Shown in pieces: positions 35,764 to 44,271 of a stretch of 64,000 nt of DNA. Positions within the stretch are counted from its first letter, which is position 1, and every line of letters starts with the position of its first letter. The translations under genes were made by a program, and so were the position numbers. The notes under the pieces are model-generated. The model did no database searches, had not been told where the DNA came from, and was given only the letters and a program-made list of their open reading frames with translations. The DNA comes from Saprospiraceae bacterium (GTDB lineage: Bacteria > Bacteroidota > Bacteroidia > Chitinophagales > Saprospiraceae): contig JADJXG010000001.1 of NCBI GenBank assembly GCA_016715965.1, positions 372,001 to 436,000 on the forward strand, written 5' to 3'.

Positions 35764-36075
35764 TTACGAATGAATGGATTGAATTTCGATCTGGCTGAAA
35801 GACTGGCGGTGGCCGTTCTTCTTTTCCAAACCTTTTCTTCTTTTCTTTTTATACACAATGACCTTGTCGCCCTTGGCGTGTGAAAGTACTTTCGCTTTAA
35901 CAGAGGCACCGGATAATGTAGGAGACCCAATGCTGGTACTGTCCCCTGAAGTCAGCATGAGCACCTGATCAAAACTAAGTTCGTCACCGGCTTCTGCGTC
36001 GAGCCTGTGGACAAATAGTTTTTGGCCTTCCTTTACTTTAAACTGCTGACCCTGAATATTTAATACGGCAATCAT
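35764..36075 (-). CDS. rplU: 50S ribosomal protein L21
   Basis: 103 residues, normal L21 length: MIAVLNIQGQQFKVKEGQKLFVHRL, then GSPTLSGASVKAKVLSHAKGDKVIVYKKKRRKG and the RNA-binding KKNGHRQSFSQIEIQSI end. It binds 23S rRNA. It leads the rplU-rpmA operon with its own -7 element at 36102-36109. Confidence 0.96.
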   Translation of the reverse strand: MIAVLNIQGQQFKVKEGQKLFVHRLDAEAGDELSFDQVLMLTSGDSTSIGSPTLSGASVKAKVLSHAKGDKVIVYKKKRRKGLEKKNGHRQSFSQIEIQSIHS

Positions 36076-36799
36076 TGTCGTTGGATTTTTAAATTGGAGT
36101 GCAAATGTACGGCTTTTAGTGATTTGACTTCGTGTTTTTAGATAAAAAATAATGTGGAAATTATAAATCAGATGTTAAGACTATTTATTATTTAATAACA
36201 AAATATCATGTGATTGTATTTAAAGGCTTTATGTATTAAATATAATCATATGTAAAATAGTAATGGTAAAAAAAATCATTCTCGGAATCGAATAATGAAT
36301 CGTCTCACTGTATTTAATTGTTAATTTCTTTTGCGTGATCAAAATACGATTGAAGGATCTGCAAAGCAATTTTGAACAACAGTATATCAAGTGAAGGAAC
36401 GCCTACCAACTTTGTTGGGATCAAAACCATGAGCGAAAACCAAAGAAAAATCGCTGGCAGGGATTCTCTCTGACCCATCCTGAATTCTGCCGTTGTATTA
36501 AAAAAAATCAAATCCACCACACTCAAATAGATGTTAGCACGGTTGCGACATTCTGTGGGTAGTGAATGTACGATTTATGCCAAGGGTGTAGTGAAGAATG
36601 ACGGTGCTTCAAGTGAATGAACCTTAATGGGAGCTGCAAGGTCTTTGGTCGAAACTTTAAATTATTTGAGTCGCAGGATTAGAAGAGTTTTTGAATTCTA
36701 TGTAAAACAAGAAGAACCACTCATTGAATTTGTTCACTAAATTATTGGGTTGAATGAATTCCCCGATTTTGGTCCACAGAAAATGAAAACTAACTTTTA
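36076..36799. other. Gene-poor region, 724 bases
   Basis: Holds the rplU promoter on its left side. The rest has only weak frames: a 70-codon minus frame (36314-36526) with no recognisable content, and a 37-codon plus frame (36627-36740, MGAARSLVETLNYLSRR...) that could be a remnant. I could not assign either to a family. Confidence 0.4.
36102..36109 (-). promoter_or_regulatory. -7 promoter element of rplU-rpmA
   Basis: Reads TACATTTG followed by C on the minus strand, 27 bases upstream of ATG 36075. Confidence 0.55.
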
Positions 36800-38494
36800 T
36801 TAGAATAAATTGAATTTAATCAGCTTGATAGAATTTGCTTTTTTTAATTTTGCAAAGTAGATTCCCTTGGGAAGAAAACTTAAATCCAGATTCCAATAAT
36901 GCATCGATTTATCCAGTTTCCTTTGATAAACAGTCTGACCATTGGAATTTAAAACCAGAATTTCTTCAAGTTCCCTTGCATTGAACAAATTGATAAATCC
37001 CTCTGAAGGATTGGGATAAATATATTCTAACTTATTGTTTTCTTCTGTTTCTCCAACCGATGTTTGTAATTTGTTTGATTTCTTTAATACAAAGCAACCG
37101 AACTGAGGAAACTGAGAAACTGGCAGTTTGGCAGAAGCATGAGCCAACTGTGCGGAATGTCCAATCATTGGAATTGGAATCATCCCATCTACACCGACTT
37201 TAGCTTCAATTATGTCATTATGATAATCCATTGCATTGATCAGTTCGTACGTTTCACCCACTTTTAAATTTGCAGAATTTGAATGGATATAAACAGTGTC
37301 CAAATTTGCCCAATTGTAAATGGCAAGATGGTTTCGATCCGGATCGAATTTGTTTGGAAAAATAAAAAAATCTATACCAGATGTTGGTAATTGAGGAATA
37401 TATTCGTTGTCCGGAAAATCGGTTTGTAAAAAACCCCATAAATAATAGCCATAAATCGCCGGAATGCCTGCCAACACTTTATTCCCTTTAAAACTGGCTT
37501 CAAATACCGGGGTATTGTTAAATCCCAATCTGGTCTGACAGGTGAGGAAATTACTATCTATGGTCACATTTTTCAATCCGGCGTTGAGTCCAAAAGCATT
37601 GACCGGAGGACGTGGGGTATTCGTTCCGGCAAATGTACAATTGTGCTTAACAAGGGTGTTGCGAAGAGGGTTGCCTGCACCATTTGAAACCAAAAAAAAA
37701 TTGTGTGTTCTTGCATTGTTTCCGACTCCTCCATTGTTGTCAGAAGCTGCGCCACCATTAAATACAATGTTCTTCTGAATGTCAAAGTTACCCAGTGCGG
37801 CTGTTGTCGTGGTTTGCCAAACTCTTATCCCAAATCCATAGGTACTAAACACAATGTTGTTGTGAATCCATCTGGTTCCGAAGGTATCGTTTTGCAGGTA
37901 CATCCCATGACCATGTCCTTCGAGATTACCATTGTTGTTGAGATTGTTTCCGATGTGATAGATGACACAGCCGTAGATTTCGTTGTCCCTGGCTGTTTTC
38001 CAAACATCCAATCCATGACCCGTGTCATGAATAATCATATTGATAAATTTCATGTTTTCAGCAGTGCAGGTAACTCCGCCAAAAATGTTCTGGTTTCGAT
38101 CGGTTGAAAATGTATTTGTGACTTCTATCCCCCAAAACCAGGTGTGACTACAGACACCCAATGAAAGATACAGGGTGTAAGTTTTGTTTCCATCCAGGAT
38201 CACTCTTTCATTGTTGTAGTTTCTAAAAATGATGGGAGCATTTTGTGTACCATTGGTTTTGCAGACAAAGGAAGTTTGCGGATCGTAATCATTCAGATAA
38301 GTACCAGCTCTAATCCACACGGTGTCGCCTGGTCTGAGTGAGGTGGGGTGATTTAATGCAGTTTGCAAGGTCCATGGCCTTGAGGCAGTTCCATCTCCTG
38401 CTGGCGTGGCATCCGTACTTACAAAAAAATGAGCAGCGGAAGCAGGAATTGAATGGATTAAACAAACAGAAAAGCAGAAGATCCAAAATTTCAC
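36800..38494 (-). CDS. Secreted right-handed beta-helix protein with T9SS type A domain
   Basis: 564 residues with a signal peptide (cleavage near IPASA). Residues about 20-400 show the parallel beta-helix pattern of pectate-lyase-like proteins: GTASRPWTLQTALNHPTSLRPGDTVWIRAGTY at the start, then repeated asparagine-rich turns (NQNIFGGVTCTAENMKFINMIIHDT). The last about 80 residues (LEYIYPNPSEGFINLFN ... LSFLPKGIYFAKLKK) are a type A sorting domain. Such proteins often degrade or bind polysaccharides at the cell surface; no catalytic residues could be assigned. Confidence 0.85.
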   Translation of the reverse strand: MKFWIFCFSVCLIHSIPASAAHFFVSTDATPAGDGTASRPWTLQTALNHPTSLRPGDTVWIRAGTYLNDYDPQTSFVCKTNGTQNAPIIFRNYNNERVILDGNKTYTLYLSLGVCSHTWFWGIEVTNTFSTDRNQNIFGGVTCTAENMKFINMIIHDTGHGLDVWKTARDNEIYGCVIYHIGNNLNNNGNLEGHGHGMYLQNDTFGTRWIHNNIVFSTYGFGIRVWQTTTTAALGNFDIQKNIVFNGGAASDNNGGVGNNARTHNFFLVSNGAGNPLRNTLVKHNCTFAGTNTPRPPVNAFGLNAGLKNVTIDSNFLTCQTRLGFNNTPVFEASFKGNKVLAGIPAIYGYYLWGFLQTDFPDNEYIPQLPTSGIDFFIFPNKFDPDRNHLAIYNWANLDTVYIHSNSANLKVGETYELINAMDYHNDIIEAKVGVDGMIPIPMIGHSAQLAHASAKLPVSQFPQFGCFVLKKSNKLQTSVGETEENNKLEYIYPNPSEGFINLFNARELEEILVLNSNGQTVYQRKLDKSMHYWNLDLSFLPKGIYFAKLKKANSIKLIKFNLF

Positions 38495-38620
38495 TGATCC
38501 AATTTTGTGCTAAATATACTTCATTTTATCCGATTCCCAGGAAATATCCAAAAAAACAAAATAGAAATCCCCCGGCATTGTTTCCAATTGCCAGAGGATT
38601 GTTCTATCACTAAATCAGGG

Positions 38621-38956
38621 CTAAACTTTAGCGGGTCTATTGACGCGGACAACTTCTGCGACCACCACTTCTGTTCCATAGTGTGTTTTTCCATCCCTGG
38701 ATAACCAGGTTTTCGCTTTAAGTTTTCCTGTGACCATAATTCGTTCGCCTTTGTTGAGGTATTTCTCAATGTATCCGGCCATGTTGTCAAAAGCCACCAA
38801 ATTAAACCAGGCAGGTTTGGACGGGGACTCCTTGGAAGTAGTTGAATTTACAGCGAGAGAAAATTTGGCCAATTTTTTTCCATCTCCGTATGAGATGATC
38901 TCAGGGTTTGAGCCGAGGTTTCCTGTGAGTGTTACTGAATTGCGTAATGTGTTCAT
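38621..38956 (-). CDS. Single-stranded DNA-binding protein, paralog 3
   Basis: 111 residues, one OB-fold: MNTLRNSVTLTGNLGSNPEI, FSLAVN, WFNLVAFDNMAGYIEKYLNKGERIMVTGKLK. It binds single-stranded DNA. It is the most diverged of three adjacent ssb genes (39005-39358 and 39410-39763 are the others), separated by 48 bases from the next. It ends in RVNRPAKV, with no acidic DDDIPF-type tip, so it may not recruit the usual repair partners. It could be an accessory SSB for DNA uptake or recombination. Confidence 0.9.
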   Translation of the reverse strand: MNTLRNSVTLTGNLGSNPEIISYGDGKKLAKFSLAVNSTTSKESPSKPAWFNLVAFDNMAGYIEKYLNKGERIMVTGKLKAKTWLSRDGKTHYGTEVVVAEVVRVNRPAKV

Positions 38957-39004
38957 GATTCGAAATTTTTAAATAATTGATAAAAAGTGAAAATTTAAAT
39001 GTTA

Positions 39005-39358
39005 TTAAAGTGCGGTAACGGGTTCGTCTTTCTGCATTTTTAAAACTTCGCTGACGATGACTTCGGTGATATATTTTTTTACACCGTCCTTGTCATCGTA
39101 ACTGCGGGAGGACAAACGCCCTTTAATGAGCACTTGTGTACCCTTGCTCAAGTTGCGCTCCATGTAGCTGGCGGTGTTGTCCCAGGCCACCAGATTGATC
39201 CAGTTGGTTTGTTCAACTTTCTCGCCTGATGCGGATTTGTAGGATTCGTTGACCGCAATGGATACGCGGGCCAATTTTTTTCCTTTTTCTAGATTGGTAA
39301 TTTCAGGATTCTTTCCCAGGTGTCCTACCAATTGGACGGAATTGCGTAATGTGTTCAT
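39005..39358 (-). CDS. Single-stranded DNA-binding protein, paralog 2
   Basis: 117 residues with the OB-fold markers MNTLRNSVQLVGHLGKNPEI, WINLVAWDNTASYMERNL and GTQVLIKGRLSSRSYDD. It differs from paralog 1 at only two residues (Ser/Thr in RNLSKGTQ, Lys/Arg in LKMQKDE). The C-terminus (MQKDEPVTAL) lacks the acidic tip of replicative SSB. It sits in a tandem array on the minus strand with about 50-base spacers, probably one transcript or three identical units. Confidence 0.92.
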   Translation of the reverse strand: MNTLRNSVQLVGHLGKNPEITNLEKGKKLARVSIAVNESYKSASGEKVEQTNWINLVAWDNTASYMERNLSKGTQVLIKGRLSSRSYDDKDGVKKYITEVIVSEVLKMQKDEPVTAL

Positions 39359-39409
39359 GATTCGAAAAATTTTTTAAATAATTGATAAAAAGTGAAAATT
39401 TAAATGTTA

Positions 39410-39763
39410 TTAAAGTGCGGTAACGGGTTCGTCTTTCTGCATTCTTAAAACTTCGCTGACGATGACTTCGGTGATATATTTTTTTACACCATCCTTGTCA
39501 TCGTAACTGCGGGAGGACAAACGCCCCTTAATGAGCACTTGTGTACCCTTGGTCAAGTTGCGCTCCATGTAGCTGGCGGTGTTGTCCCAGGCCACCAGAT
39601 TGATCCAGTTGGTTTGTTCAACTTTCTCGCCTGATGCGGATTTGTAGGATTCGTTGACCGCAATGGATACGCGGGCCAATTTTTTTCCTTTTTCTAGATT
39701 GGTAATTTCAGGATTCTTTCCCAGGTGTCCTACCAATTGGACGGAATTGCGTAATGTGTTCAT
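39410..39763 (-). CDS. Single-stranded DNA-binding protein, paralog 1
   Basis: 117 residues, first gene of the ssb array. Same OB-fold as paralog 2 with RNLTKGTQ and LRMQKDE as the two differences, and the same tail without an acidic tip. A weak -7 element (39816-39823) and a set of direct repeats (39853-39898) lie upstream. The replicative SSB of the cell is probably encoded elsewhere. Confidence 0.92.
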   Translation of the reverse strand: MNTLRNSVQLVGHLGKNPEITNLEKGKKLARVSIAVNESYKSASGEKVEQTNWINLVAWDNTASYMERNLTKGTQVLIKGRLSSRSYDDKDGVKKYITEVIVSEVLRMQKDEPVTAL

Positions 39764-39815
39764 GATTCGAAAAATTTTTGTGTTAAAACGTGAAACAATA
39801 AAATGATTGACGATG

Positions 39816-39823
39816 CAAAGTTG
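39816..39823 (-). promoter_or_regulatory. Weak -7 element of the ssb array
   Basis: Reads CAACTTTG followed by C on the minus strand, one base off TAnnTTTG, 53 bases before ATG 39763. Confidence 0.35.
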
Positions 39824-39852
39824 CGGCGACCCGAAATAGTGACTCGTAAGTC

Positions 39853-39898
39853 AAACGTTTATATCCGAATTTATCCGTAAATAAACGTTTATTATCGG
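39853..39898. promoter_or_regulatory. Direct repeats upstream of the ssb array
   Basis: AAACGTTTATATCCG (39853), TTTATCCG (39870) and AAACGTTTATTATCGG (39883). Each longer copy contains the palindrome AAACGTTT. Their place upstream of the -7 element would suit an activator or repressor site. Confidence 0.35.
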
Positions 39899-40124
39899 TT
39901 TTAGCTATTGTTTAAAGGTACTTTACATTTTCTTAAAAATACGTATTTTTTGTAAATATTGACAGGATTGACCACGCCTCCAGGTTGTAAAAATCAAATT
40001 TTTTATGGTTAAATGATCACAGTTGTTGGGTCAGAAATCGGGTCATTCATCGTCTATTGGTTCTCAATAGGAGAATTCCATGGGTGCCCATTGAACCATT
40101 TAATTTCGATTTGCTTAACTAATT

Positions 40125-40643
40125 ATGTCAAATTTCAAATCCTTTGAAACAGAACGGCTGTGGTTGAAACCCATCGGAATCGAAGATGCTGACTTCATTC
40201 TGAAATTGGTCAATACCCCAAAATGGATTGAGTTTATCGGTGACCGAAATGTTAAAAAGTTGGAAGACGCGGTCCTTTATATCCAAGAAAAAATGTTGCC
40301 ACATCAGGAAAAACGGGGATTTGGAAATTTTACCGTCATCCGAAAGTCGGACTTGTCCAAAATGGGAACTTGTGGATTGTACCAAAGAGAGGAGGTGGAT
40401 GGGGTGGATATCGGATTTGCCTTTCTTCCTGAATTCGAATCACAGGGATTTGCTTTTGAAGCTGCACAAAAAATCAAAACAGCAGCGTTCGAAGTATTTG
40501 GCCTCAAAGAACTGTTGGCTTATACGATTCCTGAAAACCAATCTTCAAGAAAACTACTTGAAAAACTTGGAATGGTATTGGCAGGAACTACCCAATTGCC
40601 CAACGATCCAGTGGAATTGTTGCAATACAGACTCTCCCTATAA
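40125..40643 (+). CDS. GNAT family N-acetyltransferase (RimJ/RimL-like)
   Basis: 172 residues: FETERLWLKPIGIEDADFILKLVNTPKWIEFIG at the start, GTCGLYQREEVDGVDIGFAFLPEFESQGFAFEAAQKI around the acetyl-CoA site, and NQSSRKLLEKLGM at the end. This matches the RimJ/RimL-type acetyltransferase_3 group, which acetylates protein N-termini or small amines with acetyl-CoA. The acceptor is unknown. It lies divergent from the ssb array and 40 bases before the antiporter gene. Confidence 0.87.
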   Translation: MSNFKSFETERLWLKPIGIEDADFILKLVNTPKWIEFIGDRNVKKLEDAVLYIQEKMLPHQEKRGFGNFTVIRKSDLSKMGTCGLYQREEVDGVDIGFAFLPEFESQGFAFEAAQKIKTAAFEVFGLKELLAYTIPENQSSRKLLEKLGMVLAGTTQLPNDPVELLQYRLSL

Positions 40644-40683
40644 AAATTATTTTATCAAAAGACTTTAGAAAACCACGGCTTGT

Positions 40684-42144
40684 ATGAATCTTACCATTGA
40701 CAATATCCTTCTGATTGGATCGGTGCTGTTGCTTATGAGCATTTTTGCCGGAAAGACTTCGTATAAGTTTGGGGTCCCTACCCTCTTGTTGTTCCTGATG
40801 ATTGGGATGCTTGCCGGTTCTGATGGCATCGGAGGTATCCAGTTTGACGATCCCTCAGTGGCCCAGTTTATTGGCATTGTTTCACTCAATTTCATTCTTT
40901 TCTCCGGAGGCCTTGATACCAATTGGCCTTCCGTACAACCCATTCTCAAGCAAGGTCTGGTCCTTTCCACCCTAGGGGTGTTATTCACCGCCAGTTGCAT
41001 TGGCATCTTCAGCTGGTATATCACTGATTTTAGTTTTTACGAAAGCATGCTCCTCGGCTCCATTGTTTCATCCACCGATGCCGCTGCCGTATTTTCTATT
41101 TTGCGTTCCAAGAGTCTTGCACTCAAACCCAATCTTAGACCAACGCTTGAGTTAGAAAGTGGTAGCAACGATCCCATGGCTTATGTTCTGACCATTTCAT
41201 TTTTAAGTCTGGTGGTGAATGAACATCAGGGAATCGGTTCTGTCTTTCCAATATTTCTTCAACAGATGCTGTTGGGAGCAATTGGAGGAATTATTTTTGG
41301 CAAACTAAGCAAGTATATCATCAACCACATCCAACTTGACTTTGAAGGACTTTATCCGGTGTTGGTCATTGCGCTGATGTTTCTCAACTTTTCCACGATC
41401 AACTTCATCGGAGGAAACGGATTTTTATCCATCTATATCACAGCCGTATTTTTAGGAAACCAGGAACTGATCCATAAGAAAACCATTTTAAAAATGTATG
41501 ATGGTGTGGCCTGGTTGATGCAAATTATTTTATTTCTTACCCTTGGATTGCTGGTATTCCCATCGCAGATCATTCCCTATTTTGAAATCGGTATATTGAT
41601 CTCTCTCTTCTTAATTTTTGTTGCAAGACCAATCAGTGTTTTTGTTAGTCTGCATTTTTTCAAGTTAAAACTCAATAAAAAGCTTTACATCTCATGGGTA
41701 GGACTCAGAGGTGCTGTGCCCATTGTCTTTGCCACTTATCCATTGCTGGCCGGCATTGACAAGGCAGGGATGATCTTCAATATTGTATTTTTTATTTCTG
41801 TGACTTCTGTTTTGATCCAGGGGACAACCCTTGGGCTTGTTGCAAAATGGCTTAAGGTATCCTTGCCAGAAAAAGTGAAACCACTGTCCGAAACCGATAA
41901 ATTAATCACAGATACCGACAAACCCTTAATGAAAGAAATTATAATACCAGCAGACAGCAAAGTAGTGCATAAGAAAATTGTCGAGTTAAACTTTCCAAAA
42001 AATTCCATCATAGCTCTGATCAAAAGAAAAGACAAATATTTAACTCCCAATGGTTCTACTGTGATTGAAGCAAATGATTTACTGGTTTTGCTTTCTGACA
42101 ATCAGAATGGCTTGGACAAGGTCGAAAATATACTGGGTGTTTGA
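40684..42144 (+). CDS. Potassium/proton antiporter, NhaP2-like (CPA1)
   Basis: 486 residues. About 12 membrane segments cover residues 5-395. The cation-exchange core includes GMLAGSDGIGGI, SSTDAAAVFSILR and LELESGSNDPMAY, the aspartate motifs of CPA1 antiporters. The cytoplasmic C-terminus (about 410-485, KEIIIPADSKVVHKKIVEL ... VIEANDLLVLLSD) is an RCK_C/TrkA-C domain that senses nucleotides or ions, as in NhaP2/CvrA. It exchanges K+ or Na+ for protons at the inner membrane. Confidence 0.88.
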   Translation: MNLTIDNILLIGSVLLLMSIFAGKTSYKFGVPTLLLFLMIGMLAGSDGIGGIQFDDPSVAQFIGIVSLNFILFSGGLDTNWPSVQPILKQGLVLSTLGVLFTASCIGIFSWYITDFSFYESMLLGSIVSSTDAAAVFSILRSKSLALKPNLRPTLELESGSNDPMAYVLTISFLSLVVNEHQGIGSVFPIFLQQMLLGAIGGIIFGKLSKYIINHIQLDFEGLYPVLVIALMFLNFSTINFIGGNGFLSIYITAVFLGNQELIHKKTILKMYDGVAWLMQIILFLTLGLLVFPSQIIPYFEIGILISLFLIFVARPISVFVSLHFFKLKLNKKLYISWVGLRGAVPIVFATYPLLAGIDKAGMIFNIVFFISVTSVLIQGTTLGLVAKWLKVSLPEKVKPLSETDKLITDTDKPLMKEIIIPADSKVVHKKIVELNFPKNSIIALIKRKDKYLTPNGSTVIEANDLLVLLSDNQNGLDKVENILGV

Positions 42145-42263
42145 AGAATTGATTCTGACCATAGATCCATGACAGACCGCAACAAAGAAATCCCAATAGT
42201 TAAAATAATTCCTGACATTTGCTCCATTAATATTTACTCTTCCATAATTTATAAGACTTTAAA

Positions 42264-42671
42264 ATGAATATAAAATCGATTTACATCAATCTTCCTGTAA
42301 AGGATCTGTCCAAAACAAGAGATTTTTGGACGCAGTTGGGCTTTGCTTTCAACGAACAATTCAGCGACGAAAAAGCGCTTTGTCTGATTTTGAAGGAAGG
42401 GAGTATTTATTCTATGCTGATCACCCACGAATTTTTTGCGGGATTTACCAATCGACCTGTTTCAGACAGCAGTTCTACAGAGGTCTTGATTGCCATTGAA
42501 GTAGATTCCAAAGAAAAGGTCGATGCGATGGTCCATACCGCATTGTCCAATGGAGCTACGAGATACCGCGAATCTGCCGATCATGAATGGATGTATTACG
42601 ACAGTTTTGCAGATCCCGACGGTCATCAATGGGAAGTTCTGTACACCGATCCTTCCAAAATGAAAGTCTGA
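42264..42671 (+). CDS. VOC family protein
   Basis: 135 residues: KSIYINLPVKDLSKTRDFWTQLGFAF at the start and YYDSFADPDGHQWEVLYTDP at the end, the typical glyoxalase/bleomycin-resistance fold of the small uncharacterised group often annotated as glyoxalase. Function unknown. It ends 5 bases before the next gene, which is also VOC-like, so the pair is co-transcribed. Confidence 0.83.
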   Translation: MNIKSIYINLPVKDLSKTRDFWTQLGFAFNEQFSDEKALCLILKEGSIYSMLITHEFFAGFTNRPVSDSSSTEVLIAIEVDSKEKVDAMVHTALSNGATRYRESADHEWMYYDSFADPDGHQWEVLYTDPSKMKV

Positions 42672-42676
42672 AAACG

Positions 42677-43513
42677 ATGAATCACAAGATATATCCCTGT
42701 CTTTGGTTTGATCAAAATGCCTCAGAAGCAGCAAACTATTATTGCCGGATTTTTCCAGAATCTTCTGTACTGCACAGGAATGAATGGGCCTATACTTTAC
42801 AGCTGAATGGAACCCAATTTATGCTGTTGAACGGTGGGCCAAAATACAGAGTCAATTCTGCTGTATCGTATTTTATCCATTGTGGCAGTGAAGCAGAGAT
42901 TTTGAGATATTACGATGAATTTTCAAGCCAGGGGCAAATTCTCATGCCCCTTGATCAATACAGTTGGTCTCCTAAATATGCCTGGGTAATGGACCGTTTT
43001 GGCGTCCATTGGCAGCTCGATATAGAGGACATTCGTTCTTCCCAAAAGCTTGTGCCATGCTTATTATTCACCCATGAAAAAATGAATGAAGTGAAAAATG
43101 CCGTTCATTTTTACACCAGCATTTTTGGTCAATCAAAAGTACTTATGCAGGCACCCTGGCCACCGGAAGCCAATATGCCCACTGACAGTTTGGTATTTGC
43201 ACAATTCAAAATTGGGGACATCATCATGAATGCAATGAGTTCCAATTTAAACCACGATTTTGATTTTACTCCGGGAAATTCTATGGTGGTAGAATGCAAG
43301 GATCAAATGGAAATTGACCATTATTGGGATCAGTTGGGTGATGGAGGCAGATATGATATGTGCGGGTGGTTGACAGATCGCTATGGTCTATCCTGGCAAA
43401 TTGTTCCTGCTATCCTGCCAGAGCTAATGTCTGATCCAATGAAGGGGCCGCGGGTGGTGGAGCGCTTTTTAAAAATGCAAAAATTCGATCTTCAGGCCTT
43501 GTTGGATGCTTAA
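42677..43513 (+). CDS. Tandem PhnB-like VOC protein
   Basis: 278 residues from ATG 42677; a longer frame would overlap the preceding gene. Two PhnB/3-demethylubiquinone-methyltransferase-like halves are visible: residues 1-125 (KIYPCLWFDQNASEAANYYC ... WVMDRFGVHWQLD) and 130-270 (KLVPCLLFTHEKMNEVKNAVHFYTSIFG ... CGWLTDRYGLSWQIVP). The family name is historical; no methyltransferase activity is expected, and the actual role is unknown. Confidence 0.82.
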   Translation: MNHKIYPCLWFDQNASEAANYYCRIFPESSVLHRNEWAYTLQLNGTQFMLLNGGPKYRVNSAVSYFIHCGSEAEILRYYDEFSSQGQILMPLDQYSWSPKYAWVMDRFGVHWQLDIEDIRSSQKLVPCLLFTHEKMNEVKNAVHFYTSIFGQSKVLMQAPWPPEANMPTDSLVFAQFKIGDIIMNAMSSNLNHDFDFTPGNSMVVECKDQMEIDHYWDQLGDGGRYDMCGWLTDRYGLSWQIVPAILPELMSDPMKGPRVVERFLKMQKFDLQALLDA

Positions 43514-43608
43514 GGGTCGTCAAAAAAAGTAGTTTGGTACATTTTGGTCCAGAAAGCAAATATTAATTGGAAGCATCTGCGTAAATTTACCCCATCAAAT
43601 TTGTTGTT

Positions 43609-44163
43609 TTGAATCGCCAGTTCAATGCATTGTTCCTTTTACTTTGTCTGACTGCCCCTTTGGCAATAAGCCATCTATGGCTGAGGCATCAAAAATACCA
43701 GGTCCGGAAGGAAATTAAAAAAAGAATGACGGAGGGACTTTCATCAGACCAACTCGTGCTGATCAAACTAAGTCAAGCAGATTCTAAAACACAGTTGGAC
43801 TGGAAACACAGCAAGGAATTCGAATACCAGGGACAGATGTACGATGTTGTGAGGTCTGAGGTAAAGAATGACTGCATTTATTATTGGTGTTGGTGGGATC
43901 ACAAGGAAACATCACTGAACAAAACATTGAATGCACTCAGCACAAAAGCGGCGGAGAAGGATCCGCTTCAACAAGAGAATAGATATCTGCTCAAACAATT
44001 TTTCAAGATGTTGTACTTTGAGGAATGCCAAACCTTGGTTTTGAGAGATATAAAAGGCACGCCAAAAGTCCATTTTGAATTTTGTCATAACTACAAATAT
44101 GAATTTCATTTTATACCGAGCCATCCTCCGGAATTAAATCCATCTATTTTGCAGGTAGTGTGA
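43609..44163 (+). CDS. Membrane-anchored protein of unknown function
   Basis: 184 residues from TTG 43609. One N-terminal hydrophobic segment (ALFLLLCLTAPLAISHLWL) is a signal or anchor. The rest is basic, with a distinctive aromatic patch NDCIYYWCWWDHKET. I do not recognise a family. It lies 108 bases before a TonB-dependent receptor gene on the same strand, so a role linked to that receptor is possible but unproven. Confidence 0.6.
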   Translation: MNRQFNALFLLLCLTAPLAISHLWLRHQKYQVRKEIKKRMTEGLSSDQLVLIKLSQADSKTQLDWKHSKEFEYQGQMYDVVRSEVKNDCIYYWCWWDHKETSLNKTLNALSTKAAEKDPLQQENRYLLKQFFKMLYFEECQTLVLRDIKGTPKVHFEFCHNYKYEFHFIPSHPPELNPSILQVV

Positions 44164-44271
44164 ACTCAGTAGAGCTATCAACTACCATGGATCAAAATTG
44201 ATCTGAATAATAATTTATATGATTTAATGTGACTTCTATGTCAAATAGGAGATCCAAAAAACAATGCTCAA

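Larger units (their letters stand above)
38971..39767. repeat. Tandem duplication of an ssb gene (period 405 bases)
   Basis: Two copies (about 38971-39362 and 39376-39767) include the ssb gene and the AAATAATTGATAAAAAG leader on its 3' side. The coding parts differ at only about four bases, so the duplication is recent or kept uniform by conversion. Confidence 0.9.
39764..40124. other. Divergent intergenic region, 361 bases
   Basis: Separates the ssb array from the acetyltransferase gene. It holds the ssb promoter region and the AACGTTTAT repeats; no coding potential seen. Confidence 0.5.

Noticed and set aside
36314..36526. 70-codon minus-strand frame after rplU
   Set aside because: No recognisable family and no promoter; composition is that of a random frame.
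38971..39767. Possible CRISPR-like array from repeated blocks
   Set aside because: The repeat unit is 405 bases and is an ssb gene duplication.
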